NCBI GenBank assembly: GCA_030593665.1
Contig: JAUVGS010000055.1
Span: 1-8,672 of the forward strand
DNA from: Chitinivibrionales bacterium
Lineage (GTDB): Bacteria; Fibrobacterota; Chitinivibrionia; Chitinivibrionales; JANQEN01
Direction: 5' to 3'
DNA length: 8,672 bases
Part shown: in pieces, positions 1-5,820 of the stretch
Layout: the number at the start of each line of letters is the position of its first letter
Position numbering within the stretch: position 1 is the stretch's first letter
Made by a program: the position numbers and the translations under genes
Notes under the pieces: generated by a model
Databases searched by the model: none
Told to the model about the DNA's origin: nothing
What the model saw: only the letters and a program-made list of their open reading frames with translations

Positions 1-366
1 ATCCTCGGCAAACCGCATCCAGACACGGAAATAGAGCTGGTCAAAGCTGCGCATGGAACAGCCGACTTTCTGTTCGCCGTTGCATGCGCGCCAGTCAAGG
101 CTCCCGCCCTGATAGCCCGATCCCGGATCAGCAGGCATATATGCAGCCCAGGTGCCATTGTGCGCATGGGCTGATGAAAGGGTTACCCGTCCACGGTCGT
201 CAGATCCCGCACCGCCCAGAAAATCTGATGAGTCAAACCAGGTGTCGAAATCTCCGGCGCCATATTCAAAATCCTCGCACAAAAGCCACGCAGAATCAAG
301 GTTGTCGCATTCACCGGCAATTAAGCTCCATACTCCCCAAAAAACAATAACCGCTGTCTTAATCAT
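1..366 (-). CDS. Exported Cys-rich protein, probable carbohydrate-active or adhesive beta-sandwich (5' part only)
   Basis: This gene starts at the ATG on the minus strand at 366-364 and is open for 122 codons to the window edge, so its C-terminal part is missing. A GGGG-containing Shine-Dalgarno lies six bases before the ATG. The first ~18 residues (MIKTAVIVFWGVWSLIAG) form a Sec signal peptide. The Cys right after it (GEC) does not fit a lipobox, because Glu is at -1, so signal peptidase I cleavage is more likely. The mature part is rich in Trp, Asp, Gly and Cys (LLCEDFEYGAGDFDTW, DWRACNGEQKVGC) and ends in DQLYFRVWMRFAED. This pattern recalls the start of jelly-roll (concanavalin-like) domains of secreted polysaccharide-binding or lyase-type proteins, and the four mature Cys beyond the GEC residue suggest disulfides. 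That fold is an inference and no catalytic residue can be named. It is transcribed divergently from the DUF2271 gene. Confidence 0.75.
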   Translation of the reverse strand, partial: MIKTAVIVFWGVWSLIAGECDNLDSAWLLCEDFEYGAGDFDTWFDSSDFLGGAGSDDRGRVTLSSAHAHNGTWAAYMPADPGSGYQGGSLDWRACNGEQKVGCSMRSFDQLYFRVWMRFAED

Positions 367-486
367 TTAAATCCCCTTTTTCATTGCCGGAATAGTCGAA
401 ATTACCCATGTGATTTCTTTACTACAAGCTATACTATAATAATATACTCTCGTGTAGCATTCATACTATCACTTCTTTACAAAAAT

Positions 487-630
487 ATGCAGTACCGCAT
501 GAAAAGTGATCCGGATAAAACCGATTACAAACACGCCCGCATTATTGCTGAAATCAGGACTATATACCTGCTGAGTCATGTTTTAAAAACAGAAATATGT
601 ATACCTTTTTTGTTCGATAGTACCCGGTGA
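487..630 (+). pseudogene. Possible IS110-type transposase relic (47 codons)
   Basis: This ORF starts with ATG at 487-489 and stops at TGA 628-630, with no Shine-Dalgarno in front. Its middle reads DKTDYKHARIIAEIRTIYLL. That resembles the conserved KTDxxDAxxIAxLxxxGLL stretch in the catalytic N-terminal domain of IS110-family (DEDD) transposases, but with His where the second acidic residue belongs. A full IS110 transposase is about 300-400 residues and nothing around this segment extends the match. At best it is a short degenerate fragment, and it could equally be a chance ORF in an intergenic region. The family link is a weak pattern match. Confidence 0.2.
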
Positions 631-650
631 TTACTTTTCCTGAAAGAATT

Positions 651-679
651 TTTACACCTTTGCAACATTTTTTTAGTAT
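651..679 (+). promoter_or_regulatory. Candidate sigma70-type promoter of the DUF2271/selenoprotein unit
   Basis: TTTACA at 651-656 (five of six to TTGACA) is followed, after a 17-base spacer, by TAGTAT at 674-679 (four of six to TATAAT). The predicted transcript would start near 686 and carry a leader of about 90 bases. TATATT at 677-682 is an alternative -10 but with a 20-base spacer. This is pattern-based only. Confidence 0.35.
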
Positions 680-698
680 ATTAAGTATATATGAAAGC

Positions 699-716
699 AT
701 GTTAAGTTTATGTTAA
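699..716 (+). repeat. Tandem ATGTTAA direct repeat, possible operator
   Basis: ATGTTAA occurs at 699-705 and again at 710-716. The copies are 11 bases apart, one helical turn, just downstream of the proposed start of transcription. The position would suit a regulator bound to one face of the DNA. The motif is AT-rich and short, so chance is a real possibility. Confidence 0.2.
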
Positions 717-775
717 CTCCGATAAAGATTTCTTTCTTTCCGGTGTGCTGTTTCAAATCCGATTAAGGAGATCGT

Positions 776-1615
776 ATGAAAAAATTGTATGGGTGTATTT
801 TTATTCTATTGTTCTTTCTTTCCGGCATAACATTCGGGCAAACATTAACCATACTGGCAAAAACAGAATCTTACGGTGGTACTCATGCACCATTAAGTGC
901 TGCGGTAATATGGATTCAGACCCCGGATGGTGAATATATTGCCACGCCTCAGGCATGGGGTTTAAATACAAGCTATATGTTAAAAACATGGAGAGATGTG
1001 ACCGGATTGGGAGAATTCGGCTGGTTTGACGGCGTTACTGCTGCAACACGCCAGGATCATGACACAACTCTGGTTGTAACCTGGGATTGTAAAAACAGTT
1101 CCGGAACAGTCGTTGAACAGGGTGCCTATGAATTCTGGGTTGAAATGTCAGAAAGTGATTTCTATTGGAAGGTCGGTGATATCTATCACGGTAAAAGTAC
1201 TAAAGGTACCATTCAACTTGATCCGGAAAATGATACAGATCCTGTAATCGTTGAGGGAACAACAGTACCCGAAATTTCTCAAATCACTGCCAAATACTAT
1301 CCGAAGGGATCCGGTATAAATTTTCATAATCAGGGCAACACACTCGGTGAAGGCATAACATTTCAATCGAACAATGTCTCCGGTCAGATAACGATACATC
1401 TGGGGAGATTTACTCCGTATGGAGGGTTTCTGCGCATTTATAACACTGCCGGCAGTCTTATAAAATCAATCTCCTGTATACCTCACACACCATCTGTTTT
1501 CTGGAATAGAAGAGACGAAACAGGGTGCCCGGTTGCATCCGGTGTCTATTTTGTCGAGGCACGCTTTCAAAATGTGAATAATAAATATCCGGTGTTTTCT
1601 GTTTCTCTCTTCTGA
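776..1615 (+). CDS. Exported DUF2271-type protein with FlgD/T9SS-like C-terminal domain
   Basis: This 279-residue protein starts at an ATG preceded by AAGGAG at good spacing. Residues 1-21 are a Sec signal peptide (MKKLYGCIFILLFFLSGITFG). Residues about 23-147 match the DUF2271 pattern as I know it: a β-rich segment with HAPLSAAVIWIQTPDGEY, a LKTWRDV segment, DGVTAATR, VTWDCKNSSG and GAYEFWVEMSE. A linker (ENDTDP, 151-156) leads to a C-terminal β domain. That domain ends VFWNRRDETG...ASGVYFVEA (241-262), the usual form of FlgD-Ig/type IX sorting domains, so cell-surface or secreted delivery is likely. DUF2271 has no established reaction. In several proteobacteria it sits near PepSY and ApbE redox/iron genes, so a redox partnership with the next gene is possible but inferred. 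The gene ends in tandem stops, TGA TAA, which would guard against UGA readthrough. The next gene starts 129 bases later on the same strand and is probably co-transcribed. Confidence 0.85.
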   Translation: MKKLYGCIFILLFFLSGITFGQTLTILAKTESYGGTHAPLSAAVIWIQTPDGEYIATPQAWGLNTSYMLKTWRDVTGLGEFGWFDGVTAATRQDHDTTLVVTWDCKNSSGTVVEQGAYEFWVEMSESDFYWKVGDIYHGKSTKGTIQLDPENDTDPVIVEGTTVPEISQITAKYYPKGSGINFHNQGNTLGEGITFQSNNVSGQITIHLGRFTPYGGFLRIYNTAGSLIKSISCIPHTPSVFWNRRDETGCPVASGVYFVEARFQNVNNKYPVFSVSLF

Positions 1616-1632
1616 TAATTAACAGTATCCGG

Positions 1633-1649
1633 AAAGGAGGCGGATGTAA
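1633..1649 (+). other. Duplicated strong Shine-Dalgarno followed by a start-stop (ATG TAA)
   Basis: AAAGGAGGCG at 1633-1642 is identical to the real ribosome binding site of the next gene (1731-1740). Here it precedes ATG at 1644-1646 and an immediate TAA at 1647-1649. It is either a relic of a duplicated gene start or a ribosome-trapping start-stop in the intercistronic space. The three-base spacing to the ATG is shorter than ideal. Confidence 0.3.
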
Positions 1650-1744
1650 ACAGCAGTACGGCAATTCAAATCCGGCAGGGGATTTTGGGGGCGCGGTTGT
1701 CAATTGTATCAATAGGAGTAACTTTTTATTAAAGGAGGCGTACC

Positions 1745-2884
1745 ATGAAGTATGCAAAAACAGTATGCGCTCTGTTGCTGGTTATCGGTATAAGCATACC
1801 GTATGCGCAGAGTGTGGGGCAAACAGCGCCCGACTTTTCAATCTATCAGTACAAAGACAAGACCTTTGACACAGACAGCATTTATAAGAAAAAGGTATTG
1901 TGCATTATTTTTGGCAGTATCACCTGACCACCTTTCTGTAATGCAGGTCAAGCAGCGTCGCTGCGAGAAGAAATTTACGAGAAATACAAAGATCATCCTC
2001 AATTTGCCATGTATGATATCTATCACTGGGAAGCGCACCCGAGTTCACAATATCCTGAACCAAAAACACTGGAAAAAAGAATTCAACACTATGAGGCTTA
2101 TGTACAGAAGTATAGCACATCAGTGCCGGGACTGGTTGATGATGGCAATTGCAGTGTGTCCAGGCAGAAATGGAGCGCCAGGTGGACAACGATCTTTCTG
2201 GTCGGCCTCGATGGTAAGATTGTCATTCGTGATGACTTTACCGGGACATGGCCGGAATCAAACTGGGTGGAAAAGGCATATCCAAAACTTGACAAGAAAA
2301 TAGGTGAACTTTTGCCTAATGATACGGATCCACCGAATGTAACGGTTACAGAACCGACAAGCGGTGAATTTGTACAAATTGGCAACAGTTACTCGATTAA
2401 ATGGGATGCTACTGATATTAGTGGTATAAAATCACGAGCTATTTACTATACATCCGATGGTTCATCATGGACTAAAATCGATAGTGCTGACGGCAATACC
2501 GGCTCATTTGTATGGACAGTACCAAATGTAACATCAGAGGATTGTAAAATCAGAGTAAATGCATACGATCCATTTGGAAACAAAGGAACGGGTGAATCTG
2601 ATGATTTTCAAATCGGTGCGACGGGAATAGTCATCGATTTCAATGGTACTTTGCCGAACACGGTGTCCTGTGTCCATACAAACGGATTAGTATTTCTCAC
2701 GGTCCCGGACCAGATCAATTATGCTCTTGACATTTTCAATTCGACGGGAAGATGCGTTATTTCTGAAAATGGGTATAATGCGGTGACCTATAATTTGTCG
2801 AACATGTTGACATCCGGACACTATGTGATCAAAGTAACATCGCAGAATAAAAATTATATGCGACCTATTGTTATTAATAAGTAA
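1745..2884 (+). CDS. Exported deiodinase-like selenoprotein with Ig-like and T9SS-type C-terminal domains (UGA 1925-1927 = Sec61)
   Basis: One 379-residue reading frame runs through a TGA at 1925-1927. Codons before and after are in the same frame, and both sides belong to one domain. A perfect AAAGGAGG lies six bases before the ATG. Residues 1-21 are a signal peptide. Residues about 24-190 form a thioredoxin-fold domain: VGQTAPDF, then FGSIT-U-PPFC, where U is residue 61, then EAHPSS (96-101), LVDDGN and a TIFLVGLDGKIV strand. FGSxTUPPF and EAHP are the signature of iodothyronine deiodinases (FGSxTUPPF, EEAHxSDGW), so the TGA sits exactly where their selenocysteine is. Cys65, four residues on, is absent from animal enzymes and may resolve a selenenyl-sulfide. 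After an NDTDPP linker comes an Ig-like domain (about 198-291) with SYSIKWDATD and SDGSSWTKI. A final sorting-type domain (about 300-379) ends MRPIVINK. Its role is probably extracytoplasmic redox or reductive dehalogenation, and the substrate is unknown. The alternative, a pseudogene with one nonsense mutation, is less likely because no other lesion is present. Confidence 0.85.
1952..1964 (+). promoter_or_regulatory. Candidate bacterial SECIS hairpin
   Basis: GCAGC (1952-1956) and GCTGC (1960-1964) form a perfect five-base-pair stem with loop GUC. The loop begins 29 bases after the UGA. Bacterial SECIS elements are hairpins inside the coding region, just downstream of UGA, with a small apical loop starting with G, typically about 16-37 bases away. 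The GU in the loop recalls the GGUC loop of E. coli fdhF that SelB contacts. A second pairing, TGACC (1925-1929) with GGTCA (1946-1950), encloses the UGA codon itself and would stack just before the hairpin. Function is inferred from position and shape. Confidence 0.6.
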
Positions 2885-2994
2885 GATACGACGGGAACGT
2901 TCGCATTTTTTCAGACCCGAACCAGGATGAACCGCTATGGTCTGGCAAAGCGGGGGATAAGTTCTCAGCGAAGCTGGACTATAAGCCTTCATAA

Positions 2995-3026
2995 AAAAAG
3001 GCATGCACCGGAGTGCATGCCTTTTT
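2995..3026. terminator. Bidirectional intrinsic terminator
   Basis: GGCATGCAC (3000-3008), loop CGGA and GTGCATGCC (3013-3021) form a perfect nine-base-pair stem. It is flanked by at least five A on the left and five T on the right, so it gives a U-tract in either direction. It lies between convergent genes, ending the selenoprotein unit on the plus strand and the dehydrogenase gene on the minus strand. Confidence 0.92.
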
Positions 3027-3045
3027 ACATAATAATCATATCACC

Positions 3046-4071
3046 TCAGACTGTGACATTATTTTTAACAGTATGTGCCCATAAGATTTTTATACTATCG
3101 ACAACTTCAGGATTTACCATATATTGAGGTTGATTCCCGCTGTAAAACATTATTATTTGTTCAACTGCCGCAAGGTTCATTTCATTAATAGAATCATAGG
3201 TTAAGAATGCCGTATGCGGGGAAAGAATTGTTTTGTCGAGTTCAATCAATGGTGAATCGGTGGGTGGCTCCTTTTCAAAAACATCAATTCCGGCACCTGC
3301 GATAACACCATTTTCAAGCGCCTCACATAAATCCGATTCCTTCACAATAGCCCCGCGTGCCGTATTGATTAACAGGGCCGTCGGCTTCATCAGTGCAAGC
3401 GCCTTTTTGTCAATCATTCCAATCGTATTCTTGTTTAACGGTAAATGAAGGGTTACAATATCTGAAACCTCGAGCAATTGTTCAAGGGTAAGGCGTTTAA
3501 TATTGTACTCTTGCGCGAATTCTTCAGGCCAGACAGTGTCATATCCCACGATATTCATCTGGAAACCTTTTGCCCGCAACGCCACATTCTGACCAATAGC
3601 CCCCAGCCCAACTATTCCGATAGTTTTTTGCCATATCTCATAACTGAGAATCTGGGCATGCTCCCAGCGTTTTTCACGAAGACTCCGATCACAATACACA
3701 ATTCTTCGCGCGATACCCAGTATTAATGCAAAGGTATGATCCGCAACAGCCTGTTTATTTTTCCCCGGCGTATTACATACCAGGACAGTGTGGTCTGTAG
3801 CTGCCGCAATATCAATATTATCCAGGCCCGCCCCAATCTTGGCAATTATTTTTAACTGCGACCCTGTTTCCAGCAATTCCTTATCAACATGAAGTTCATT
3901 TCCGCATATTAATACGTTTGCTGATTTTAGTGCGGTAATAAAATCCTGATTATCACTACCTGATCCCCTCATATCAGTGATTATAAAACCCTCTTTTCCC
4001 AGATGCTCCATGGGGGTATTATTAAAAACACAAAAGGGTTTGGCTTCGATTAATATATTGATTTTGTCCAT
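3046..4071 (-). CDS. NAD-dependent D-2-hydroxyacid dehydrogenase (phosphoglycerate dehydrogenase-like)
   Basis: This 341-residue cytoplasmic enzyme has a length normal for the family. It would interconvert a D-2-hydroxyacid and its 2-ketoacid with NAD(H). The central Rossmann domain shows GxGxxG as GLGAIG (155-160), with Asp178 at the end of the second strand (VGYDT), which favours NAD over NADP. The catalytic triad is visible: Arg239 in INTARG, Glu268 in DVFEKEP and His286 in SPHTAF. The outer substrate domain comes from the N-terminal ~100 residues and the C-terminus, with KIGAGLDNID at 78-87. There is no C-terminal ACT domain, so it is not the long, serine-regulated SerA type. Phosphoglycerate, hydroxypyruvate/glyoxylate or another 2-ketoacid are all possible substrates. 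The ATG at 4071 is chosen because the family's first strand starts there (KINILIEAKP). Its Shine-Dalgarno is weak. It is transcribed alone and converges on the selenoprotein unit. Confidence 0.92.
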   Translation of the reverse strand: MDKINILIEAKPFCVFNNTPMEHLGKEGFIITDMRGSGSDNQDFITALKSANVLICGNELHVDKELLETGSQLKIIAKIGAGLDNIDIAAATDHTVLVCNTPGKNKQAVADHTFALILGIARRIVYCDRSLREKRWEHAQILSYEIWQKTIGIVGLGAIGQNVALRAKGFQMNIVGYDTVWPEEFAQEYNIKRLTLEQLLEVSDIVTLHLPLNKNTIGMIDKKALALMKPTALLINTARGAIVKESDLCEALENGVIAGAGIDVFEKEPPTDSPLIELDKTILSPHTAFLTYDSINEMNLAAVEQIIMFYSGNQPQYMVNPEVVDSIKILWAHTVKNNVTV

Positions 4072-4360
4072 TTTTTAAATACTCTGGTTAAATGTTTTAA
4101 CTTGTGATGTAATTGCAAAAGTCGTCTTTGGGATCCCCAATGCAGATAAACTGCGTTAGAATACTGATTTTCGTGATTCTTTAAGAATGACCCTCACATA
4201 TAATATACTATTTAATAACACCTTTTTCACTAAAATATTTTATTAAATTCGGAAAAATATTTATGAATCCTCTTGATATTTTGGGATATGGGATGTTCAG
4301 CCTCATTAAATTTGTTTTTTAACTTATTTAAACTTATTTTATATGATTCGGTTTGCGGGC

Positions 4361-4381
4361 TTTATAGGGTTTTTATAGGGT
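4361..4381 (+). repeat. Tandem TTTATAGGGT repeats, candidate activator site
   Basis: TTTATAGGGT occurs at 4361-4370 and 4372-4381, with an 11-base period. The pair ends 27 bases before a perfect -10 box that lacks a recognisable -35. This is where a dimeric activator working on the same helix face would bind. The repeat is directly visible and the role is inferred. Confidence 0.4.
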
Positions 4382-4408
4382 ATTATCAGCCATCCAGGAA
4401 TTTAAAAA

Positions 4409-4414
4409 TATAAT
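4409..4414 (+). promoter_or_regulatory. Perfect -10 box (TATAAT) for the thiolase operon
   Basis: TATAAT at 4409-4414 is a consensus -10. The hexamers 16-18 bases upstream match TTGACA in only about two positions, so this promoter would probably need an activator. It would give a transcript starting near 4421 with a leader of roughly 190 bases. Confidence 0.35.
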
Positions 4415-4421
4415 AATTCGT

Positions 4422-4435
4422 AGCCGTTCACGGCT
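4422..4435 (+). other. Small hairpin at the presumed start of the thiolase leader
   Basis: AGCCG (4422-4426), loop TTCA and CGGCT (4431-4435) make a perfect five-base-pair stem, with partial AT-rich pairing outside it. It falls at the predicted 5' end of the transcript and might stabilise it. There is no U-tract, so it is not a terminator. Confidence 0.3.
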
Positions 4436-4441
4436 TGAAAT

Positions 4442-4482
4442 TTATTGGTCAGGCTTTTAAGTAGGCGTACCAATAACTACTT
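4442..4482 (+). repeat. Overlapping, mutually exclusive inverted repeats in the thiolase leader
   Basis: TTATTGGT (4442-4449) pairs with ACCAATAA (4469-4476), a perfect eight-base match with a 19-base spacer. AAGTAG (4459-4464) pairs with CTACTT (4477-4482). The second stem's left arm lies in the loop of the first, and its loop contains the first stem's right arm, so only simple nested forms of one at a time are possible. This could be a DNA operator or an RNA switch. Chance is not excluded in an AT-rich stretch. Confidence 0.3.
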
Positions 4483-4608
4483 TGTGGTGGAAATTGGGGA
4501 AATCATGAGTGACATGTTTTAGTTTCAAATATTGTATTGAGAGTTATCCTCAAATGGTCTATATTTAACAGTAACGAAGTATACATAAAATGACAGCAGG
4601 AGGTATCA

Positions 4609-5817
4609 ATGACTAATGGAGACTCAATGTTTCCAAGAGCCAGGATTCCCTATGGAACCTGGGGCAGTAGTTATTTTCCGGCCTGGCAGACTTCGGCACT
4701 TGCGGAAGTCAATATTGGTCAGTTTGCCGGTGAAGCTATGAACAGGATTCTTGGGAAAAGGAAAGTGTCAACTAGTTTACTGGAATACCTTATCATAGGC
4801 TCCACCGTTCCATGGCACTGGAAATTTTGGACAGCACCGCTTGTATCGGCGTGCATGGGGCATCGTTTGCCGGGATACCAGATGGAGCAGGCATGCGCCA
4901 CAGGATTACAGGCAATACTGCTTGCCGGAAATGAAATACAAAACGGCGCGTATGATGTTGTCGGAGCACTGACCTTTGACCGGACCAGTGATTCACCGGT
5001 CGGCGTTTTCCCCGAGCGCCGTGCCCACCAACGGACATTCGCACTTGGTGATGTCTGGGATAACTTCGGCTTTGACCCGGCTACCGGAAAAGCCATGATA
5101 GATACTGCCGGAAATGCAGCGCGAAAATATAAAATTGACAGGAAGGAAGCTGACGAACTGGCGCATTACCGCCATCAACAGTACTTCGAAGCCAAAGCCT
5201 CCGGTTTCCTTGACCGGGTGCTGGTACCGTTTGAATTACTGAATAACCAGGGACGCTTTTTAGGTAACGTTGACGATGATTACGGGGTCCGCCAGTTGAA
5301 TCTTGACGATATGCATCAGATGCGAGAGTTTGACACCTGCGTTACCAGCGGGACCCAGACCCACGCATCGGACGGTATGGCCTGCCTGCTGGTTACCACA
5401 AAAGAACGGGCACCGGAAATAAGCACCCGGCCGGAAATCGATATTCAGTTTGTCGCCAAAGTGGAAGTTCGGACATTACCGGTACTGATGCCCGAAGCGC
5501 CGACCCTTGCCGTTCAGAAACTATTACAGAGAACCGGCCAGAAAATAGATGACATGGTTGTTGTCAAGGATCACAATCCTTTTGCGGTCAACGATGCAAT
5601 CTTTTCTCAAGTTACCGGGTATGACTGGCATAAGATGAATAACACCGGAAGCCCCCTGGTCTGGGGACACCCCCAGGGGCCGACCCTCACCAGAGTGACC
5701 ATTGAAGCCCTCGAGGAAGCAGTGGATCTGGGTGGCGGATATGTACTGGTTTTCGACTGCGCTGCCGGAGACGTTGGTATTGCAGCAATACTGAAAGTTT
5801 CTGAAAGGAGACCCTAG
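4609..5817 (+). CDS. Thiolase-family acyl-CoA acyltransferase (divergent)
   Basis: This 402-residue protein has the length of a degradative or biosynthetic thiolase. It would cleave 3-ketoacyl-CoA with CoA, or condense acyl-CoAs in reverse. The nucleophile is Cys96 in QMEQACATGLQA, which corresponds to the usual NRLCGSGLQA. Further landmarks are DGMACLLV (255-262), the DHNPFAVND loop (321-329) in the place of the usual NEAFA, His354 in GHPQGPTLTR and Cys384 in FDCAAGDVG, so the Cys-His-Cys catalytic set appears complete. The loop around His354 reads NTGSPLVWGHPQG rather than the common GGAIALGHPLG, and the last motif CAAGDVG replaces CxGGGxG, so substrate preference may differ from FadA or AtoB. 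A strong AGGAGG five bases before the ATG fixes the start. The stop is three bases from the next gene, and that gene's ribosome binding site lies inside this gene's end, so the two are translationally linked. Confidence 0.88.
   Translation: MTNGDSMFPRARIPYGTWGSSYFPAWQTSALAEVNIGQFAGEAMNRILGKRKVSTSLLEYLIIGSTVPWHWKFWTAPLVSACMGHRLPGYQMEQACATGLQAILLAGNEIQNGAYDVVGALTFDRTSDSPVGVFPERRAHQRTFALGDVWDNFGFDPATGKAMIDTAGNAARKYKIDRKEADELAHYRHQQYFEAKASGFLDRVLVPFELLNNQGRFLGNVDDDYGVRQLNLDDMHQMREFDTCVTSGTQTHASDGMACLLVTTKERAPEISTRPEIDIQFVAKVEVRTLPVLMPEAPTLAVQKLLQRTGQKIDDMVVVKDHNPFAVNDAIFSQVTGYDWHKMNNTGSPLVWGHPQGPTLTRVTIEALEEAVDLGGGYVLVFDCAAGDVGIAAILKVSERRP
5804..5810 (+). promoter_or_regulatory. Ribosome binding site of the dehydrogenase/hydratase gene, inside the thiolase 3' end
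   Basis: AAAGGAG lies in the last codons of the thiolase gene, ten bases before the ATG at 5821. Together with the three-base gap between the genes, it supports coupled translation in fixed proportion. Confidence 0.7.
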
Positions 5818-5820
5818 ATT

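Larger units (their letters stand above)
367..775. other. Divergent intergenic region, 409 bases
   Basis: This AT-rich stretch separates two divergent genes for exported proteins. It holds a plausible promoter for the rightward unit (651-679), a direct repeat ATGTTAA at 699-705 and 710-716 (11-base period), and a short ORF at 487-630 that may be a transposase relic. I see no RNA gene or strong terminator in it. Confidence 0.6.
4072..4608. other. Long AT-rich divergent regulatory region, 537 bases
   Basis: No convincing gene lies here. The stretch separates the dehydrogenase (leftward) from the thiolase operon (rightward). It holds an odd palindrome ATTCTT-T-AAGAAT (4176-4188), tandem AACTTATTT repeats (4321-4339), a doubled TTTATAGGGT, a perfect TATAAT, several potential hairpins in the presumed thiolase leader, and a five-codon ORF (4505-4522, MSDMF) after a GGGGA. 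The extreme AT content contrasts with the more GC-rich thiolase operon that follows. Confidence 0.6.

Noticed and set aside
84..370. Two plus-strand ORFs of 88 and 72 codons
   Set aside because: They lie antisense to the exported-protein gene, have arginine/proline/serine-rich compositions typical of shadow frames, and lack ribosome binding sites.
730..825. TTCTTTCTTTCCGG repeated at 730-743 and 812-825
   Set aside because: It is a fourteen-base pyrimidine-rich match, one copy in the leader and one in the signal-peptide coding region. It is most likely low-complexity coincidence.
1925..1927. Reading the TGA as a simple nonsense mutation in a pseudogene
   Set aside because: The stop falls exactly at the known Sec position of the family, the frame is otherwise intact for 379 codons, and a SECIS-like hairpin follows. 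Kept only as a less likely alternative.
1803..2303. 166-codon plus-strand ORF covering the TGA of the selenoprotein gene
   Set aside because: It has a different frame and a basic, low-complexity composition without any family motif. It could be mistaken for the gene because it bridges the TGA, but the deiodinase signature lies in the other frame.
2886..2915. GAACGTTC palindrome followed by a T-run as a terminator of the selenoprotein gene
   Set aside because: The palindrome leaves almost no stem once a loop is allowed. The hairpin at 2995-3026 is far stronger.
2687..3004. 105-codon minus-strand ORF across the selenoprotein 3' end
   Set aside because: It runs through the terminator hairpin and antisense to the coding region, and shows no recognisable motif.
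4719..5178. Three antisense ORFs within the thiolase gene
   Set aside because: They are shadow frames of a more GC-rich gene, with no ribosome binding sites or motifs.
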